Source: Cytophagales bacterium
GTDB taxonomy: Bacteria; Bacteroidota; Bacteroidia; Cytophagales; 172606-1
DNA: 64,000 nt
NCBI GenBank assembly: GCA_030446715.1
Contig: JAUJMU010000012.1
Span: forward strand, 135,718-199,717
Direction: 5' to 3'
The position numbers and the translations under genes were made by a program. Of this stretch, positions 45,792-55,892 are shown one piece after another. Every line of letters starts with the position of its first letter. Position 1 is the stretch's first letter. A model generated the notes under the pieces. It did not search any database. It saw nothing but the letters and a program-made list of their open reading frames with translations, and was not told the DNA's origin.

Positions 45792-48305
45792 ATGAAAAAT
45801 CTGATACTGGTCTTCTTCATCGGGGGAAGCTCTTTTATGCTTCAGGCACAGGGAGCCCCTGCCGGAGGAGTTCAAGGCAGACCAAGCTCCCAAGATCAGC
45901 CTAAACCAGCGGCCGAAATTCCCGGTACGACTGCCTCCAAAGGCAATACCCGTATCAAAGGATCAGTAACAGACTCTACCAATGGTCAGCCAGTGCAGTT
46001 TGCAACGGTAGCCCTGCTCAGCAAAGAAGACAATAAGCCGGTAGACGGCGTATTGAGCAACGAAAAAGGAGATTTTATACTGGGCAGGATTGGGGCAGGG
46101 GAGTACCGGATCAGCATCACCTTTATCGGGTACCAGGCACACATTATTTCTTCCGTAAAGGTGGAACACAAGGGCGAAATAAATCTGGGCAAGATTGTCA
46201 TGCGGCCTGATATTACGCAATTGCAGGAAATAACGGTTACCGGCGAACAGAGCCTGGTGGAGGATAAAGTAGACCGCATCGTGTACAACGCAGAAAAAGA
46301 CATCACCAACGCCGGCGGAAACGCTTCTGACGTCCTGAAAAAGGTACCCATGCTTTCAGTAGACATTGACGGCAACGTGCAGCTGCGTGGCAGTTCCAGT
46401 GTAAGGGTCCTCATCAACGGCAAGCCGTCCACGATCATGTCTGCCAGTGTAGCCGATGCCCTGCGGCAGATCCCGGCGGATATCATCAAAAATGTGGAAG
46501 TGATCACCAGCCCGTCGGCTAAGTACGATGCTGAAGGTACGGCCGGGATCATCAATATTATCACCAAAAAGAATAACCTTCAGGGCGTGAGCGGCTCGGT
46601 GTATACTTCGGTGGGAAACCGTACTGACAACGGTGGCATAAACCTGAATTTCCGCAGGAAGAAATTTGGAATCAATGTCAGCGGCGGCGGCAATTATTCA
46701 AATAACCCCGGTGATGCCATAACGGAGCGCAGTAATCTTTTTGATAATCAAGTGCTTGCCCAACTGAATCAAAGCAGTAAGTTCCGGAATGAAGGCGGTG
46801 GCGGCTACGGGCAAACCGGTTTTGATTATGACCTGAACGATAAAAACGCAATCAATTCCAGCCTCCGGATTAACCAGTTCCGGTTCAATAACAGCAACCA
46901 GCTGAATTCGTCCCTGACCGGCACGGATGGCACACTCATACAGTTCTACGACCGCAGCATCAATAACAAAAACCACTGGAGCAACCTGGACTGGAATATG
47001 GGCTATACGCGTACCTTCAGGCAAACCGGAAGGGAATTGAGTTTTCTGGGACAGGTGGGCGTGAACCGGCCGCAGAATAATTCTTTCATCAATCAGACCG
47101 GGATTGGCGAACAGCCGGGGCCAAGGGAACAGAACTGGAACCAAAGCCAGAATGCGGAAGCCACCCTTCAGACGGATTATGTTCACCCGTTCAAGAACAA
47201 GAACACATTTGAAGCAGGCGGCAAAGCCATTCTCCGCCGGGTGGGCAGCGACTTTCAGTTTTCAGCTTTTGACCCTGAACTAAACGAATTTATTGCCAAT
47301 CCGCGCCGGACCAACTCATTCAGCTATGATCAGGATGTAGTTTCCGGATACGCTACATATTCCTTCAACTGGAAAAAGTTTGGCTTCAAACTGGGCAGCC
47401 GGTATGAGCAAACTCACATCAAAGCCGATTTTCAGTCCACGGAAACCGCTTTTTCGCAGGCGTACGGTAATCTGATTCCGAGTGCTACCCTTTCGCGGGA
47501 CCTGACGAAATCACAGAAAATGCGCATGGGCTACACCCAGCGCATTCAGCGGCCCCAGATTTATTACCTCAATCCTTTTGTCAACTACAGCGATACGCTC
47601 AACCTGTTCTCCGGAAACCCGAATCTTGATCCTGAACTTTCACATTTATTTGAACTGGGCTACTCTGCCTTCGCAAAAAGCAACTCCATCAATGCCTCAC
47701 TGTACTGGCGGCAGACGGACAACGCCATTGAAAGCGTCCGCTCTGTGGATGAACTGGGCGTAAGCCGGACTACTTTCCTCAACATCGCCAGCAACCGCAC
47801 GGTGGGGCTAAGCCTGTTCGGTTCGGCTCAGCCAACAACCAGGTGGCGCGTGAGTGGCAACGTGAATCTGTATTATACCATGCTGACCAGCCCGGCCCTG
47901 AATGCTTCCAACAGCAACTGGATGTATAATTTCAACGTTAATTCCTCGTACACTTTTCCGGGAGGCTTCAGTGCCCAGTGCTTCGGATTTTTCAATTCGC
48001 CCCGGGTGCAGTTGCAGGGACGATTCGGCGGGTTTTACAATTACAACCTTGCCGTGAAGAAGGAACTGTTCAGGAAAAAGGGAAATGTGAGCCTCGGACT
48101 GGACAATCCCTTCACCCGCGCCGTCCGGATGGAGTCGTTCTTTCAGTCGCAGACGTTTGTTTCGCACGATGTGCGCAACATGTACCGCCGCGGCGTACGG
48201 GTGAGCTACAACCACCAGTTTGGCAAAATGGACTTCAACGCCAAACCCCGCCGCAGGAAGAGCATCTCCAACGATGATGCAAAAGGCGGCGACAGCGGGC
48301 AGTGA
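45792..48305 (+). CDS. TonB-dependent outer-membrane receptor family protein (OMP_b-brl_3 type)
   Basis: An 837-residue outer-membrane protein: signal peptide (MKNLILVFFIGGSSFMLQA-QG), Pro/Gly-rich spacer, carboxypeptidase-like regulatory domain (about 54-140, GSVTDSTNGQPVQFATVALL), then plug (about 145-255, ASDVLKKVPMLSVDIDGNVQLRGSSSVRVLINGKPS, YDAEGTAGIINIITKK). A barrel of the OMP_b-brl_3 type follows to the end (GYTQRIQRPQIYYLNPFVNYSDTLNLFSGNPNLDPEL). The C-terminus is an unusual basic tail (AKPRRRKSISNDDAKG) instead of a terminal aromatic. No SusD partner is adjacent, which fits metal, peptide or unknown ligands rather than glycans. Confidence 0.9.
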   Translation: MKNLILVFFIGGSSFMLQAQGAPAGGVQGRPSSQDQPKPAAEIPGTTASKGNTRIKGSVTDSTNGQPVQFATVALLSKEDNKPVDGVLSNEKGDFILGRIGAGEYRISITFIGYQAHIISSVKVEHKGEINLGKIVMRPDITQLQEITVTGEQSLVEDKVDRIVYNAEKDITNAGGNASDVLKKVPMLSVDIDGNVQLRGSSSVRVLINGKPSTIMSASVADALRQIPADIIKNVEVITSPSAKYDAEGTAGIINIITKKNNLQGVSGSVYTSVGNRTDNGGINLNFRRKKFGINVSGGGNYSNNPGDAITERSNLFDNQVLAQLNQSSKFRNEGGGGYGQTGFDYDLNDKNAINSSLRINQFRFNNSNQLNSSLTGTDGTLIQFYDRSINNKNHWSNLDWNMGYTRTFRQTGRELSFLGQVGVNRPQNNSFINQTGIGEQPGPREQNWNQSQNAEATLQTDYVHPFKNKNTFEAGGKAILRRVGSDFQFSAFDPELNEFIANPRRTNSFSYDQDVVSGYATYSFNWKKFGFKLGSRYEQTHIKADFQSTETAFSQAYGNLIPSATLSRDLTKSQKMRMGYTQRIQRPQIYYLNPFVNYSDTLNLFSGNPNLDPELSHLFELGYSAFAKSNSINASLYWRQTDNAIESVRSVDELGVSRTTFLNIASNRTVGLSLFGSAQPTTRWRVSGNVNLYYTMLTSPALNASNSNWMYNFNVNSSYTFPGGFSAQCFGFFNSPRVQLQGRFGGFYNYNLAVKKELFRKKGNVSLGLDNPFTRAVRMESFFQSQTFVSHDVRNMYRRGVRVSYNHQFGKMDFNAKPRRRKSISNDDAKGGDSGQ

Positions 48306-48387
48306 TGTAGACGGGAGACTCCCGCAGTAGCCCGGCTCCGGCCGGGTAACGGGTATTGGCAGGGGGATATCCCGGATGGTCCGGGCT

Positions 48388-48640
48388 TTATACATAAATA
48401 TCCTTTCTGTGTCCCAGGTCAATTACATCAATAAGAAGCGTTTTATCAAAAATATCGTAGATGATACGATAATCAGCCACACGAATGCGGTAACCATCCC
48501 GGCCTTTAAGCTTTTTATATCCTTGCGGTCTTGGATTTTCAGCAAGACTGTAATGGCTTCTTTGATTTTAGAGTAATAAGGTTCGTTAATATCTTCCAGA
48601 ACTTTTAAACCCTTTTTCTTAAAGTAATCTGATAAGCCAT
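48388..48640 (-). CDS. RelE/ParE-family toxin, with two apparent one-base deletions
   Basis: Read from ATG at 48640: MAYQIT, then one base missing near 48621-48623 and one near 48543-48545. The corrected 84-residue product is KKKGLKVLEDINEPYYSKIK, EAITVLAENPRPQGYKKLKGRDGYRIRVADYRIIYDIFDKTLLIDVIDLGHRKDIYV, the typical RelE/ParE C-terminal half with the basic RxR and Tyr/His residues. As written the frame closes after 11 codons. The ATG sits in the duplicated 9-bp target sequence of the element at 48645, so the start itself survived. Either a decayed toxin or sequence error. Confidence 0.75.
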
Positions 48641-48644
48641 TATT

Positions 48645-48901
48645 TACTCTACCCAGCTATTTTTAAGTGTTGATAATCAAAAGGTTGTAAAAAAATGACA
48701 TTTTTCAGTAATAAGATTGGATTCAGGATGGAACTTTATCTCCTTTCCCTTCCCGTATGATGGATAAATGCCCGGATTTCTTGGGGTGAAAGTCAATTTT
48801 CCGCCTTTGCTGGTTTTGTGGACAAAGAGAGGAAAATGAAAACTGCGCTGAAAAAATGTAACTACCTGATAATTAGCTTTTAAAAAAAGCTGGGTAGAGT
48901 A
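48645..48901. mobile_element. 257-bp MITE-like element with 9-bp target duplication
   Basis: Terminal inverted repeats tactctacccagct at 48645-48658 and its exact complement at 48888-48901 (14 bp perfect; 21 of 22 if extended). Directly outside both ends stands gccattatt (48636-48644 and 48902-48910), a 9-bp direct repeat, the mark of transposition. The inside is AT-rich and has no transposase; it must be mobilised in trans. The parent insertion sequence is not in this window. Confidence 0.9.
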
Positions 48902-48905
48902 GCCA

Positions 48906-49124
48906 TTATTTTTTGCTGTTGCGTTTAGCTTCAATGATTTTAAAGGCTTCATCAATGGGGATGGAAGGTTCGTCAGATGCTTTGGCGTCATCATATAAGC
49001 GAATATCCTCAAACTCTTCAAGTTCCTCCATAATGCTCTGATATTCTTCAATAGGAATTACCACAGAGATTTTTTTCCCTTTATCGTCAGTGATGTATTG
49101 CGGATGAATAGTTCTTGTTCTCAT
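48906..49124 (-). CDS. antitoxin-like protein of the RelE/ParE pair (Phd/YefM-like)
   Basis: A 72-residue acidic protein: MRTRTIHPQYITDDKGKKISVVIPIEEYQSIMEELEEFEDIRLYDDAKASD. The N-terminal ITDDKGKKISVVIPIEEYQSIMEEL resembles Phd/YefM-type antitoxins in which a short beta strand and helix form the DNA-binding dimer; the acidic second half would wrap the toxin. It precedes the toxin on the same strand; before the insertion its TAA stop overlapped the toxin ATG (TAATG). It may repress its own operon from the AT-rich region 49125-49290. Confidence 0.8.
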   Translation of the reverse strand: MRTRTIHPQYITDDKGKKISVVIPIEEYQSIMEELEEFEDIRLYDDAKASDEPSIPIDEAFKIIEAKRNSKK

Positions 49125-49338
49125 AAGCTGAATTATTGTGCGTACGCTTTTCTTGCTTTAAAATCCCGGAGATACGTATCAGTTAACATAAAACTTATTG
49201 TTTACTACCATTTGACTCAAAAAAGTTAATAACATTCTACAAAAAAGAAGGTGTTATTTGGTTAAAATAAGAATAAGTTCTACATCTGTTGCAGATGTTA
49301 CACAATGAACTCCCTGCCAACCCCGTATTTGCGTTTTC

Positions 49339-51151
49339 CTACCGCACCTTCAGCCACGCCTGCCGGAAATCACGGATGGCCTTAGTGACCGGTTTGCCGG
49401 CTTCCTCAAAAGTGGTCACGGTCAGCTGCGGATCTTCGGTCAGTTTTAGTGAAGCCGCTTTGATGGCGCCGTATTGTTCAAATTCAACCTCCAGCATTTC
49501 GCCGGGCTTCCGCCGGTTCAGGGCGGCTGATAAGCTGCTTTGCGTGGCCCGCTGCCCGTCTGCGGTCAGGATAATGTCGCCCTGCTGCAGGCCGGCCGCA
49601 TACAGGGGGCTGGTGACCAGCACCGGTGATTCCAGCACGCCACCCTTATCGGTATAAGTAATTTTAGGCGGTACCAGGGAAGCCTTCCGGGGTTGGTCTT
49701 CTGCACCCCAAAGCCAGCCTGCGCCAGCAGACTTTCGTAGGGAGCCGCCTCCTTGCCTGTGATGTACTGACCGAAAAAGGTATCGGCGAATGTCTGGTTA
49801 CCCGTTACCTCGCTTAAGGTGACGCGGAGGTCGTCAACGGTGTAGGCTTTTCGGTTTTGCCATACTTTTCCCAGACGCGGCGCATGTACGTGTCGAGGGT
49901 CACGTTTTTAAACTGACCGCGCAGACTCAGGTCAAGGGCAAGGGCAATGGCTTCGCCGTAAAAGTAATAGGAGATATAGGTGTTGGCCCGGTTGTGTGGC
50001 TCGATGGAAACCGCAGCGTCCACAAAGGGAGCCTGCTGACTCATTTCGAGGGCATTGAAGTACCGCCTCCCCGGAGAATTGATCAGGTAGTTGGCGACAA
50101 AAGTGAGACGCTTGGCGTAGTCGCCCATCGACTCATCGCCGGTGCGCACCAGCACGAGGCCTCCGTAGTAGTTGGTAAAACCTTCGGCAAACCACAACTC
50201 GCCCGACATATTAGCCTCCATGAACTTAAAGGGCTCAAGCGTTGCCGGACGGATTCGTTCCACGTTCCAGGCATGGAAGAATTCGTGCGAAACGGTACCA
50301 AGGAGATCACCGGCGTTCTGGCGCAGCGAAGAATTACTGGTCAGAACGGTTGAATTGCGGTGCTCCATACCATCTCCGTCGGCCTGAGGCAGATAGGTAG
50401 CCAGAAAAGTGTACCGGCCAAAGTCGTAGTCGGGCAGTTCGCCGAAAATGGCCTGCTGCTCCTGCACCACCTTTTTGATCCGGTCGGCGTAAGCGTCGGC
50501 TTCGGCGTTGGTGCCGTTGTGGTGAAGGGCCAGTTGAATGGTTTTGGTTTTGCCCCTGTCATTTACCGTCCATTCGCGGAGCAGATTATGGCCGATGTGC
50601 GTCGGGCTGTCCATAAAGTACTGAAGGTGGGGCGCGGAAAAGGTAGTGCCGCTTTCGGGCTTCAGTTGCGTCGCCACGTTCCAGTTTTTGCCGGCGGGCA
50701 GGTTGAAAGTGACCTCAACCGGACGGTTTTCGAGTCCCTCTGCCCACATGAAAGTAGCGGGCATATTCAGGTGGGCGTACAGGCTGGTAATGCCGGTATA
50801 GGTGCCGTCGGCCCGGTTGCCGAAGAGGGTATAAGTTACATTGACTGTGCCGTCATGGCCGGTCACCAGCCAGCTGTACGGATCGGGGCGGGATACGGTC
50901 AGGGTTTTCCCCTTGCTGTCCGTTGCCGATAATTGATATACGTGCTTGGCAAACTCGTGGAGGGCGTACCGGCCCGGCGACGACCGGCTCATGTTTATCT
51001 TTACCGGACCACCGGGCAGGGACGGGAAAGTAGCGGAGATCCGGGCCTCGTGGTGTACGGCATTGTCAAAGAAAATCTGGTAGCGTACCTTCTCCTGGGC
51101 CGCAATCCATTGCGCAGCCAGGAGAAGGATCAGCAGGAAACGGTATTTCAT
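49339..51151 (-). CDS. M61 family (glycyl aminopeptidase-like) PDZ peptidase, broken by two one-base deletions
   Basis: Start chosen at MKYRFLLILLLAAQWIAA, a signal peptide; the longer frame adds 12 residues. An N-terminal beta domain (about 20-185) is followed by the catalytic zinc site HEFFHAWN (289-296) with the third ligand Glu in ELWFAEGFTNYYGG (about 323). The frame breaks near 49845-49846; one added base recovers YTVDDLRVTLSEVTGNQTFADTFFGQYITG. A second break near 49687-49688 leads into a PDZ domain (LVTSPLYAAGLQQGDIILTADGQ) and the stop at 49339. The corrected product is 604 residues, the usual M61 length. Periplasmic peptidase; the zinc site itself is intact. Confidence 0.82.
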
Positions 51152-51199
51152 CAGGATGTAATTGGGGTAAGGCCGCAAGGTAAGCAAGGCCCCGGAGGC

Positions 51200-51523
51200 T
51201 TACAACCCTACTATGTTTTCCTCCATCGGTACGGAATCGTATATCTGAACGCGGGCCCAGAGATCAGCGCAGTTCTTTACAAACTCCAGGTGGATGGGAT
51301 CTTCCTGGTACATATCGTGGCCTTCCTGGTCGTCAAACACGAAAGTAACGGACAGATCATAGGTGTGGTCAATGACGGGGCGGCGGGTAGGAGCGGCTAC
51401 CCCGATCCAGCCCTGCTGAATGGCTTCAATGGCCGTCAGTGATTTAAGGCCTTCATGGAGCCGGCGGCGGTCAGCGGCATTGTTCTTGTCTTTCAGCCAG
51501 AAAAATACGGTGTGCACAAACAT
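51200..51523 (-). CDS. Dabb family (stress-responsive alpha/beta barrel) protein
   Basis: A 107-residue single-domain protein. Start at MFVHTVFFWLKDKN, the invariant Dabb N-terminus (VHxVxFxLK); the longer frame adds 95 unsupported residues. Also visible: LHEGLKSLTAIEAIQQGWIGVAAPT, TYDLSVTFVFDDQEGHDMYQEDPIHLEFV. Dabb proteins are ferredoxin-like dimers with diverse or unknown roles. It lies 48 bases upstream of the M61 gene on the same strand, so they may be co-transcribed. Confidence 0.88.
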   Translation of the reverse strand: MFVHTVFFWLKDKNNAADRRRLHEGLKSLTAIEAIQQGWIGVAAPTRRPVIDHTYDLSVTFVFDDQEGHDMYQEDPIHLEFVKNCADLWARVQIYDSVPMEENIVGL

Positions 51524-51951
51524 AGAATAGGAAGTTAGTATAGGTAAGGTAGTTGGGTCTGATTTTGAAGTTGGCAGGCAAAATGGGCAAGGGAAACAGC
51601 CTTGGTCCAATATAAAAAGACCGTTACCATTCTCTGCAAAATCGGGCCAGTTTTTTAGAAAACTCCGGAGTGACCGGGCAGTCAGGACCACCCAGCCTCC
51701 GGATTGGTGGCGCATCCTCTCAGGTGCCGGAAAGCTCGCTCCCTTGCTTTCCGGATAACCTCCGGCGGAGTAAGCCTTACTGACCATGCAATGCAAAGCG
51801 ATTTTCACATCCCCAAATACCTGAGCCGCTTTTCGTTAAGCCCTGCCCATTATGTTTCCGTAAGGTTTGGGTTATCCTCACAGGAGGGGTATCTTTGAGA
51901 ATTGCGGATGGGCTATTTCCTGCCGCGCCTTTGTGACATTACCGCACCAAA

Positions 51952-54813
51952 ATGCAAGATTCCCCAGTACAAACTACCCCGCAGCCATACAGTGATGCAA
52001 CCGGTTACGACAATATTGAAGTTTTCGGTGCCCGCGAACATAACCTTAAAAACATTGACGTAGCCATTCCGCGTAACAAACTGGTGGTGATCACCGGTAT
52101 CAGTGGCAGCGGCAAATCCTCCCTGGCCTTTGACACCATTTATGCCGAAGGGCAGCGCCGGTACATGGAGAGCTTTTCGGCCTATGCGCGGTCTTTTCTG
52201 GGCGACATGGAGCGGCCCGAAGTGGACAAAATCAACGGCCTGAGCCCCGTGATTTCCATTGAGCAGAAAACCACCTCCCGTAATCCCCGTTCCACGGTGG
52301 GTACGGTCACCGAAATTTACGATTTCCTCCGCTTGCTGTATGCCCGCACCGCCGAAGCATTCTCCTGGGTGACCGGTGAAAAAATGACCCGCCAGTCCCA
52401 GGACCAGATCATTGAGCACATCCTGTCCCATTTTACGGGACAGAAACTCGTGCTCCTTGCTCCGGTGGTAAAAGGCCGCAAAGGCCACTACCGCGAACTG
52501 TTCGTGCAGATCGGTAAGAGTGGTTTTACCAAAGTGCGGGTTGACGGGCAGATCACCGACATTACGCCCAAAATGCAGCTGGACCGCTACAAAATGCACG
52601 ACATCGAAATCGTGATTGACCGGATCGTGGTGCGGGAAGATGACCGTTTCCGGATTTCTCAATCCGTAGGGGCTGCCCTCAAGCACGGCAAAGGCATTAT
52701 GATGATCAGTGATGAAGCGGGCAACGTTACCCAGTTTTCACAGTTCCTCATGGACCCCGTTTCGGGCGTTGCCTACGATGAGCCGGCGCCTAATTCCTTT
52801 TCTTTCAACTCGCCCTACGGTGCCTGCCCGGTCTGCAACGGCCTCGGCCAGATTGAAGAGATCACCGTTGATTCCGTAGTACCTGACCGCAGCCTGAGCA
52901 TCAGCCGCGGTGCCATTGCTCCGCTTGGTGAATACCGCGACATCTGGATTTTCAAGGAAATAGCAGCTATTCTGAAAAGATTTAAGCTGAGCCTGACTAC
53001 TCCCGTAAAAGAATTTCCCGAAGAGGTGTTGCAGGTGCTGCTGAATGGTTCGGAAAGTGTGCACAAGATGCCGAGTGAAAAATATCCCGGCACCACCTAT
53101 AGCTTCAAGTTTGAGGGGATCATCAATTTTCTGCAGAAGCAGCAGGAAGTCGGCTCCGAAAAGACGCAGGACTGGATTCAGGAATTCATGATCGTCCGCA
53201 CCTGCCCCGAGTGCAGCGGAGCCCGCCTGAAGAAAGAATCCCTGCATTTCAAGATTGATGGCAAGAATATAGCCCAGCTGGCCTGGCTCGATATCAGCCA
53301 GCTGGCCCAGTGGTTTACAGGTCTGGAAAACCGGCTTTCGGACCGTCAGAACATGATTGCGACCGAAGTGCTGAAAGAAATCCGCAAAAGGATCGGTTTC
53401 CTGCTCGACATTGGCCTCGACTACCTGACCCTTGACCGTCCGATGCGTTCGCTTTCCGGCGGGGAGGCCCAGCGTATCCGGCTGGCCACGCAGATCGGCA
53501 CGCAACTGGTAGGTGTTCTGTATATTCTGGATGAGCCCAGCATCGGACTCCACCAGCGTGACAACGTCAGGCTGATCAAGGCCCTCCAGCAATTGCGGGA
53601 TCTTGGCAATTCCATTCTGGTGGTGGAGCACGATAAGGACATGATGCTGCAGGCCGACCACATCATTGACATAGGACCGGGTGCCGGCCGCCACGGCGGA
53701 CAAGTGGTAGCGGAAGGATCGCCGGAAGTTTTTTTGAAAAACGGCAGTTCAACGGCTGCTTTTCTCAGCGGCCAGAAAAAAATCGAAATCCCGCAGGAGC
53801 GCCGGAAAGGCAATGGAAAGCAGATCGTGCTCAAGCATGCTACCGGCCACAACCTGAAAAAGGTAACCCTGAAGCTCCCCCTGGGACAGATGGTCTGCAT
53901 CACCGGGGTTTCCGGCAGCGGTAAATCCTCCCTGATTCACGATACGCTGTTCCCGGTCCTGAACCGGCACTTTTACCGGTCGCGCCGCGAACCGCTGCCG
54001 TTCGGGTCGGTGGATGGACTGGAGCACCTGGATAAAGTCATTGAAGTGGATCAGTCGCCCATCGGCCGCACGCCGCGTTCCAATCCGGCTACTTATACAG
54101 GCGTGTTCACGGAAATCCGGGCTTTGTACGCTGAACTTCCCGAATCAAAAATCCGGGGGTACAAGCCGGGCCGTTTTTCCTTCAATGTAAAGGGAGGCCG
54201 GTGTGAGGACTGTGAGGGAGCCGGGCTGAAGGTAATCGAAATGGAATTTTTGCCTGATGTGCAGGTGCCCTGCGAGACCTGCAAGGGCAAACGCTATAAC
54301 CGGCAGACGCTGGAGGTGCGTTTCAAGGGCAAATCCATATCCGACGTGCTCGACATGACTGTAGAGCAAGCCGTTGATTTCTTCGAACACCAGCCCAAAA
54401 TCCTGCGCGTTGCCAGGACGCTTAATGATGTGGGGCTGGGCTACATCACACTTGGCCAGCATGCCACTACGCTGTCGGGCGGGGAAGCCCAGCGGGTAAA
54501 GCTGGCGCAGGAACTGTCAAAGAAGGATACGGGTAAAACCATCTATATTCTTGATGAGCCGACTACCGGCCTTCATTTTCAGGATATCCAGCACCTGCTC
54601 AATGTACTGAATAAACTGGTAAACAAAGGAAACACGGTTCTGGTGATTGAACACAATATGGATATCATCAAGGTGGCCGATTACGTAATTGATCTCGGGC
54701 CAGAAGGTGGGGTTCAAGGCGGCCAGATCATCGCGGAAGGCACGCCGGAACAGGTGGCTAAGGTAAAAAGCAGCTACACAGCAAAGTTCCTCCGGGAGGA
54801 GTTGAAGAATTGA
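51952..54813 (+). CDS. uvrA: excinuclease ABC subunit A
   Basis: A 953-residue DNA damage sensor of nucleotide excision repair. Two ABC ATPase halves: Walker [13 protein letters not shown] (about 49-60) and [13 protein letters not shown] (about 649-661); two signature blocks [16 protein letters not shown] and [15 protein letters not shown]; Walker [15 protein letters not shown] and [14 protein letters not shown]. Zinc modules with [17 protein letters not shown] and [18 protein letters not shown] are complete. It forms UvrA2B2 complexes that load UvrB at lesions. The gene stands alone; any LexA-type control is not visible. Confidence 0.97.
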   Translation: MQDSPVQTTPQPYSDATGYDNIEVFGAREHNLKNIDVAIPRNKLVVITGISGSGKSSLAFDTIYAEGQRRYMESFSAYARSFLGDMERPEVDKINGLSPVISIEQKTTSRNPRSTVGTVTEIYDFLRLLYARTAEAFSWVTGEKMTRQSQDQIIEHILSHFTGQKLVLLAPVVKGRKGHYRELFVQIGKSGFTKVRVDGQITDITPKMQLDRYKMHDIEIVIDRIVVREDDRFRISQSVGAALKHGKGIMMISDEAGNVTQFSQFLMDPVSGVAYDEPAPNSFSFNSPYGACPVCNGLGQIEEITVDSVVPDRSLSISRGAIAPLGEYRDIWIFKEIAAILKRFKLSLTTPVKEFPEEVLQVLLNGSESVHKMPSEKYPGTTYSFKFEGIINFLQKQQEVGSEKTQDWIQEFMIVRTCPECSGARLKKESLHFKIDGKNIAQLAWLDISQLAQWFTGLENRLSDRQNMIATEVLKEIRKRIGFLLDIGLDYLTLDRPMRSLSGGEAQRIRLATQIGTQLVGVLYILDEPSIGLHQRDNVRLIKALQQLRDLGNSILVVEHDKDMMLQADHIIDIGPGAGRHGGQVVAEGSPEVFLKNGSSTAAFLSGQKKIEIPQERRKGNGKQIVLKHATGHNLKKVTLKLPLGQMVCITGVSGSGKSSLIHDTLFPVLNRHFYRSRREPLPFGSVDGLEHLDKVIEVDQSPIGRTPRSNPATYTGVFTEIRALYAELPESKIRGYKPGRFSFNVKGGRCEDCEGAGLKVIEMEFLPDVQVPCETCKGKRYNRQTLEVRFKGKSISDVLDMTVEQAVDFFEHQPKILRVARTLNDVGLGYITLGQHATTLSGGEAQRVKLAQELSKKDTGKTIYILDEPTTGLHFQDIQHLLNVLNKLVNKGNTVLVIEHNMDIIKVADYVIDLGPEGGVQGGQIIAEGTPEQVAKVKSSYTAKFLREELKN

Positions 54814-54970
54814 AGAAAAAATTACCTGCCTGACTTTGTTTCTTTTTTTGGAAACTTACCTGAGCATCAGGATTATAAATTCGCAGAATAAAAATTCTGT
54901 TATCCGGCAGAAAGCCAAATATAACAGAAGTAACTTGTTCAACGTTAGAATTTATAAAACCTTGAGTGTT

Positions 54971-55126
54971 ATGGGAACATTAGGAAGTAAAGCCCGCCGG
55001 TTGGCCAAACGTCAGCAGTACGAAGCTACGCATCCACAAGCCAGTGCCGATACTCTGACCACTGCTGACCGTCCGGTCAGGCGTACCCCCAAAAACGGCA
55101 GCCAGCGATTACTGAAAGCAAATTGA
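54971..55126 (+). CDS. small basic protein
   Basis: A 51-residue protein: MGTLGSKARRLAKRQQYEA, THPQASADTLTTADRPVRRT. Start at the ATG 54971; the longer frame lacks coding character. Strongly basic and probably unstructured, so nucleic-acid binding is possible but not shown. It lies 157 bases after uvrA, convergent with the cytochrome oxidase gene. Confidence 0.5.
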   Translation: MGTLGSKARRLAKRQQYEATHPQASADTLTTADRPVRRTPKNGSQRLLKAN

Positions 55127-55157
55127 TCCTTCTGTAAATAGAACCCGGAGGAAGCAG

Positions 55158-55745
55158 TTACCAGTGGTGGTACAGGAAAAATAAGAACAGGTACACCCAC
55201 AGGCCATCCACAAAGTGCCAGTATAAAGTCACTAATTTTAGTCTGAGCCTATTCGGCGGATTCACACTATAGACGAAAGCATCTACATAGGTGGTCCGCC
55301 GCAGTGCATTTATAAAGGTGACAGCCAGAAAGAACACCCCGCCGAGAATGTGAAAAATGTGTACGCCTGATATTACATAGATAAAGGCACCGGCCGTATT
55401 GTTGCTAAGCAGTACGTTCATAGCCTGCATTTCTTTCCAGCCGGTATACTGCAGGATCACAAAGGCAATACCCAGCATCAGGGTCAGGCCAGTCAGCCAT
55501 TTCCACTGCGCAAACCGCTCCCGGTGAAAAGCCATATTAGCCAGCTGTAGCGTAAAGCTGCTGATCACAATCACAACCGTACTGATCCAGAACATACGTG
55601 GCAATCCGAATCCGGCCCAGATGTCTCCTGATTTTCTTGCGATATAAACAAATGTAAATAGTGCGAAGATCAAAGCACTGCCCAGCATGCCCAGATACAA
55701 CATGAACTGGAATGGTTCCCTGCGTTTTGTAATAATGTTTACCAT
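55158..55745 (-). CDS. cytochrome c oxidase subunit III (heme-copper oxidase)
   Basis: A 195-residue protein with five membrane helices and the subunit III pattern: FQFMLYLGMLGSALIFALF, FWISTVVIVISSFTLQLA, GAFIYVISGVHIFHILGGVFFL, and the C-terminal LVTLYWHFVDGLWVYLFLFFLYHHW with the conserved HFVDxxW. It assists proton entry in heme-copper oxidases. Subunits I and II are not adjacent; in Bacteroidota several subunit III copies may occur, and a solitary copy may serve an alternative oxidase. Confidence 0.92.
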   Translation of the reverse strand: MVNIITKRREPFQFMLYLGMLGSALIFALFTFVYIARKSGDIWAGFGLPRMFWISTVVIVISSFTLQLANMAFHRERFAQWKWLTGLTLMLGIAFVILQYTGWKEMQAMNVLLSNNTAGAFIYVISGVHIFHILGGVFFLAVTFINALRRTTYVDAFVYSVNPPNRLRLKLVTLYWHFVDGLWVYLFLFFLYHHW

Positions 55746-55837
55746 AGCCCTGTTTCCTGAACAGAATTAACGACAGCCGGTACCGGATTGTTTCCGGTGC
55801 TGCCCGATTCCCTGCCGCCGGACCGCTCCCTGAAAAC

Positions 55838-55864
55838 AAAAAAGCCTTCCCATCGGGGAAGGCT
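55838..55864 (-). terminator. rho-independent terminator of the envelope cluster
   Basis: On the minus strand, agccttcc / ggaaggct with a six-base loop followed by a run of Ts (55838-55842 on + as As). It stands 28 bases after the second ompH stop, ending the nadK-to-ompH cluster. Confidence 0.8.
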
Positions 55865-55892
55865 GAATTTCATTCAGATGAAGCCGGTACGG

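Noticed and set aside
48677-49051. 124-codon minus frame running from the antitoxin region through the inserted element
   Set aside because: It reads the antitoxin in the wrong frame and continues into AT-rich element DNA; no family features, and the element borders cut through it.
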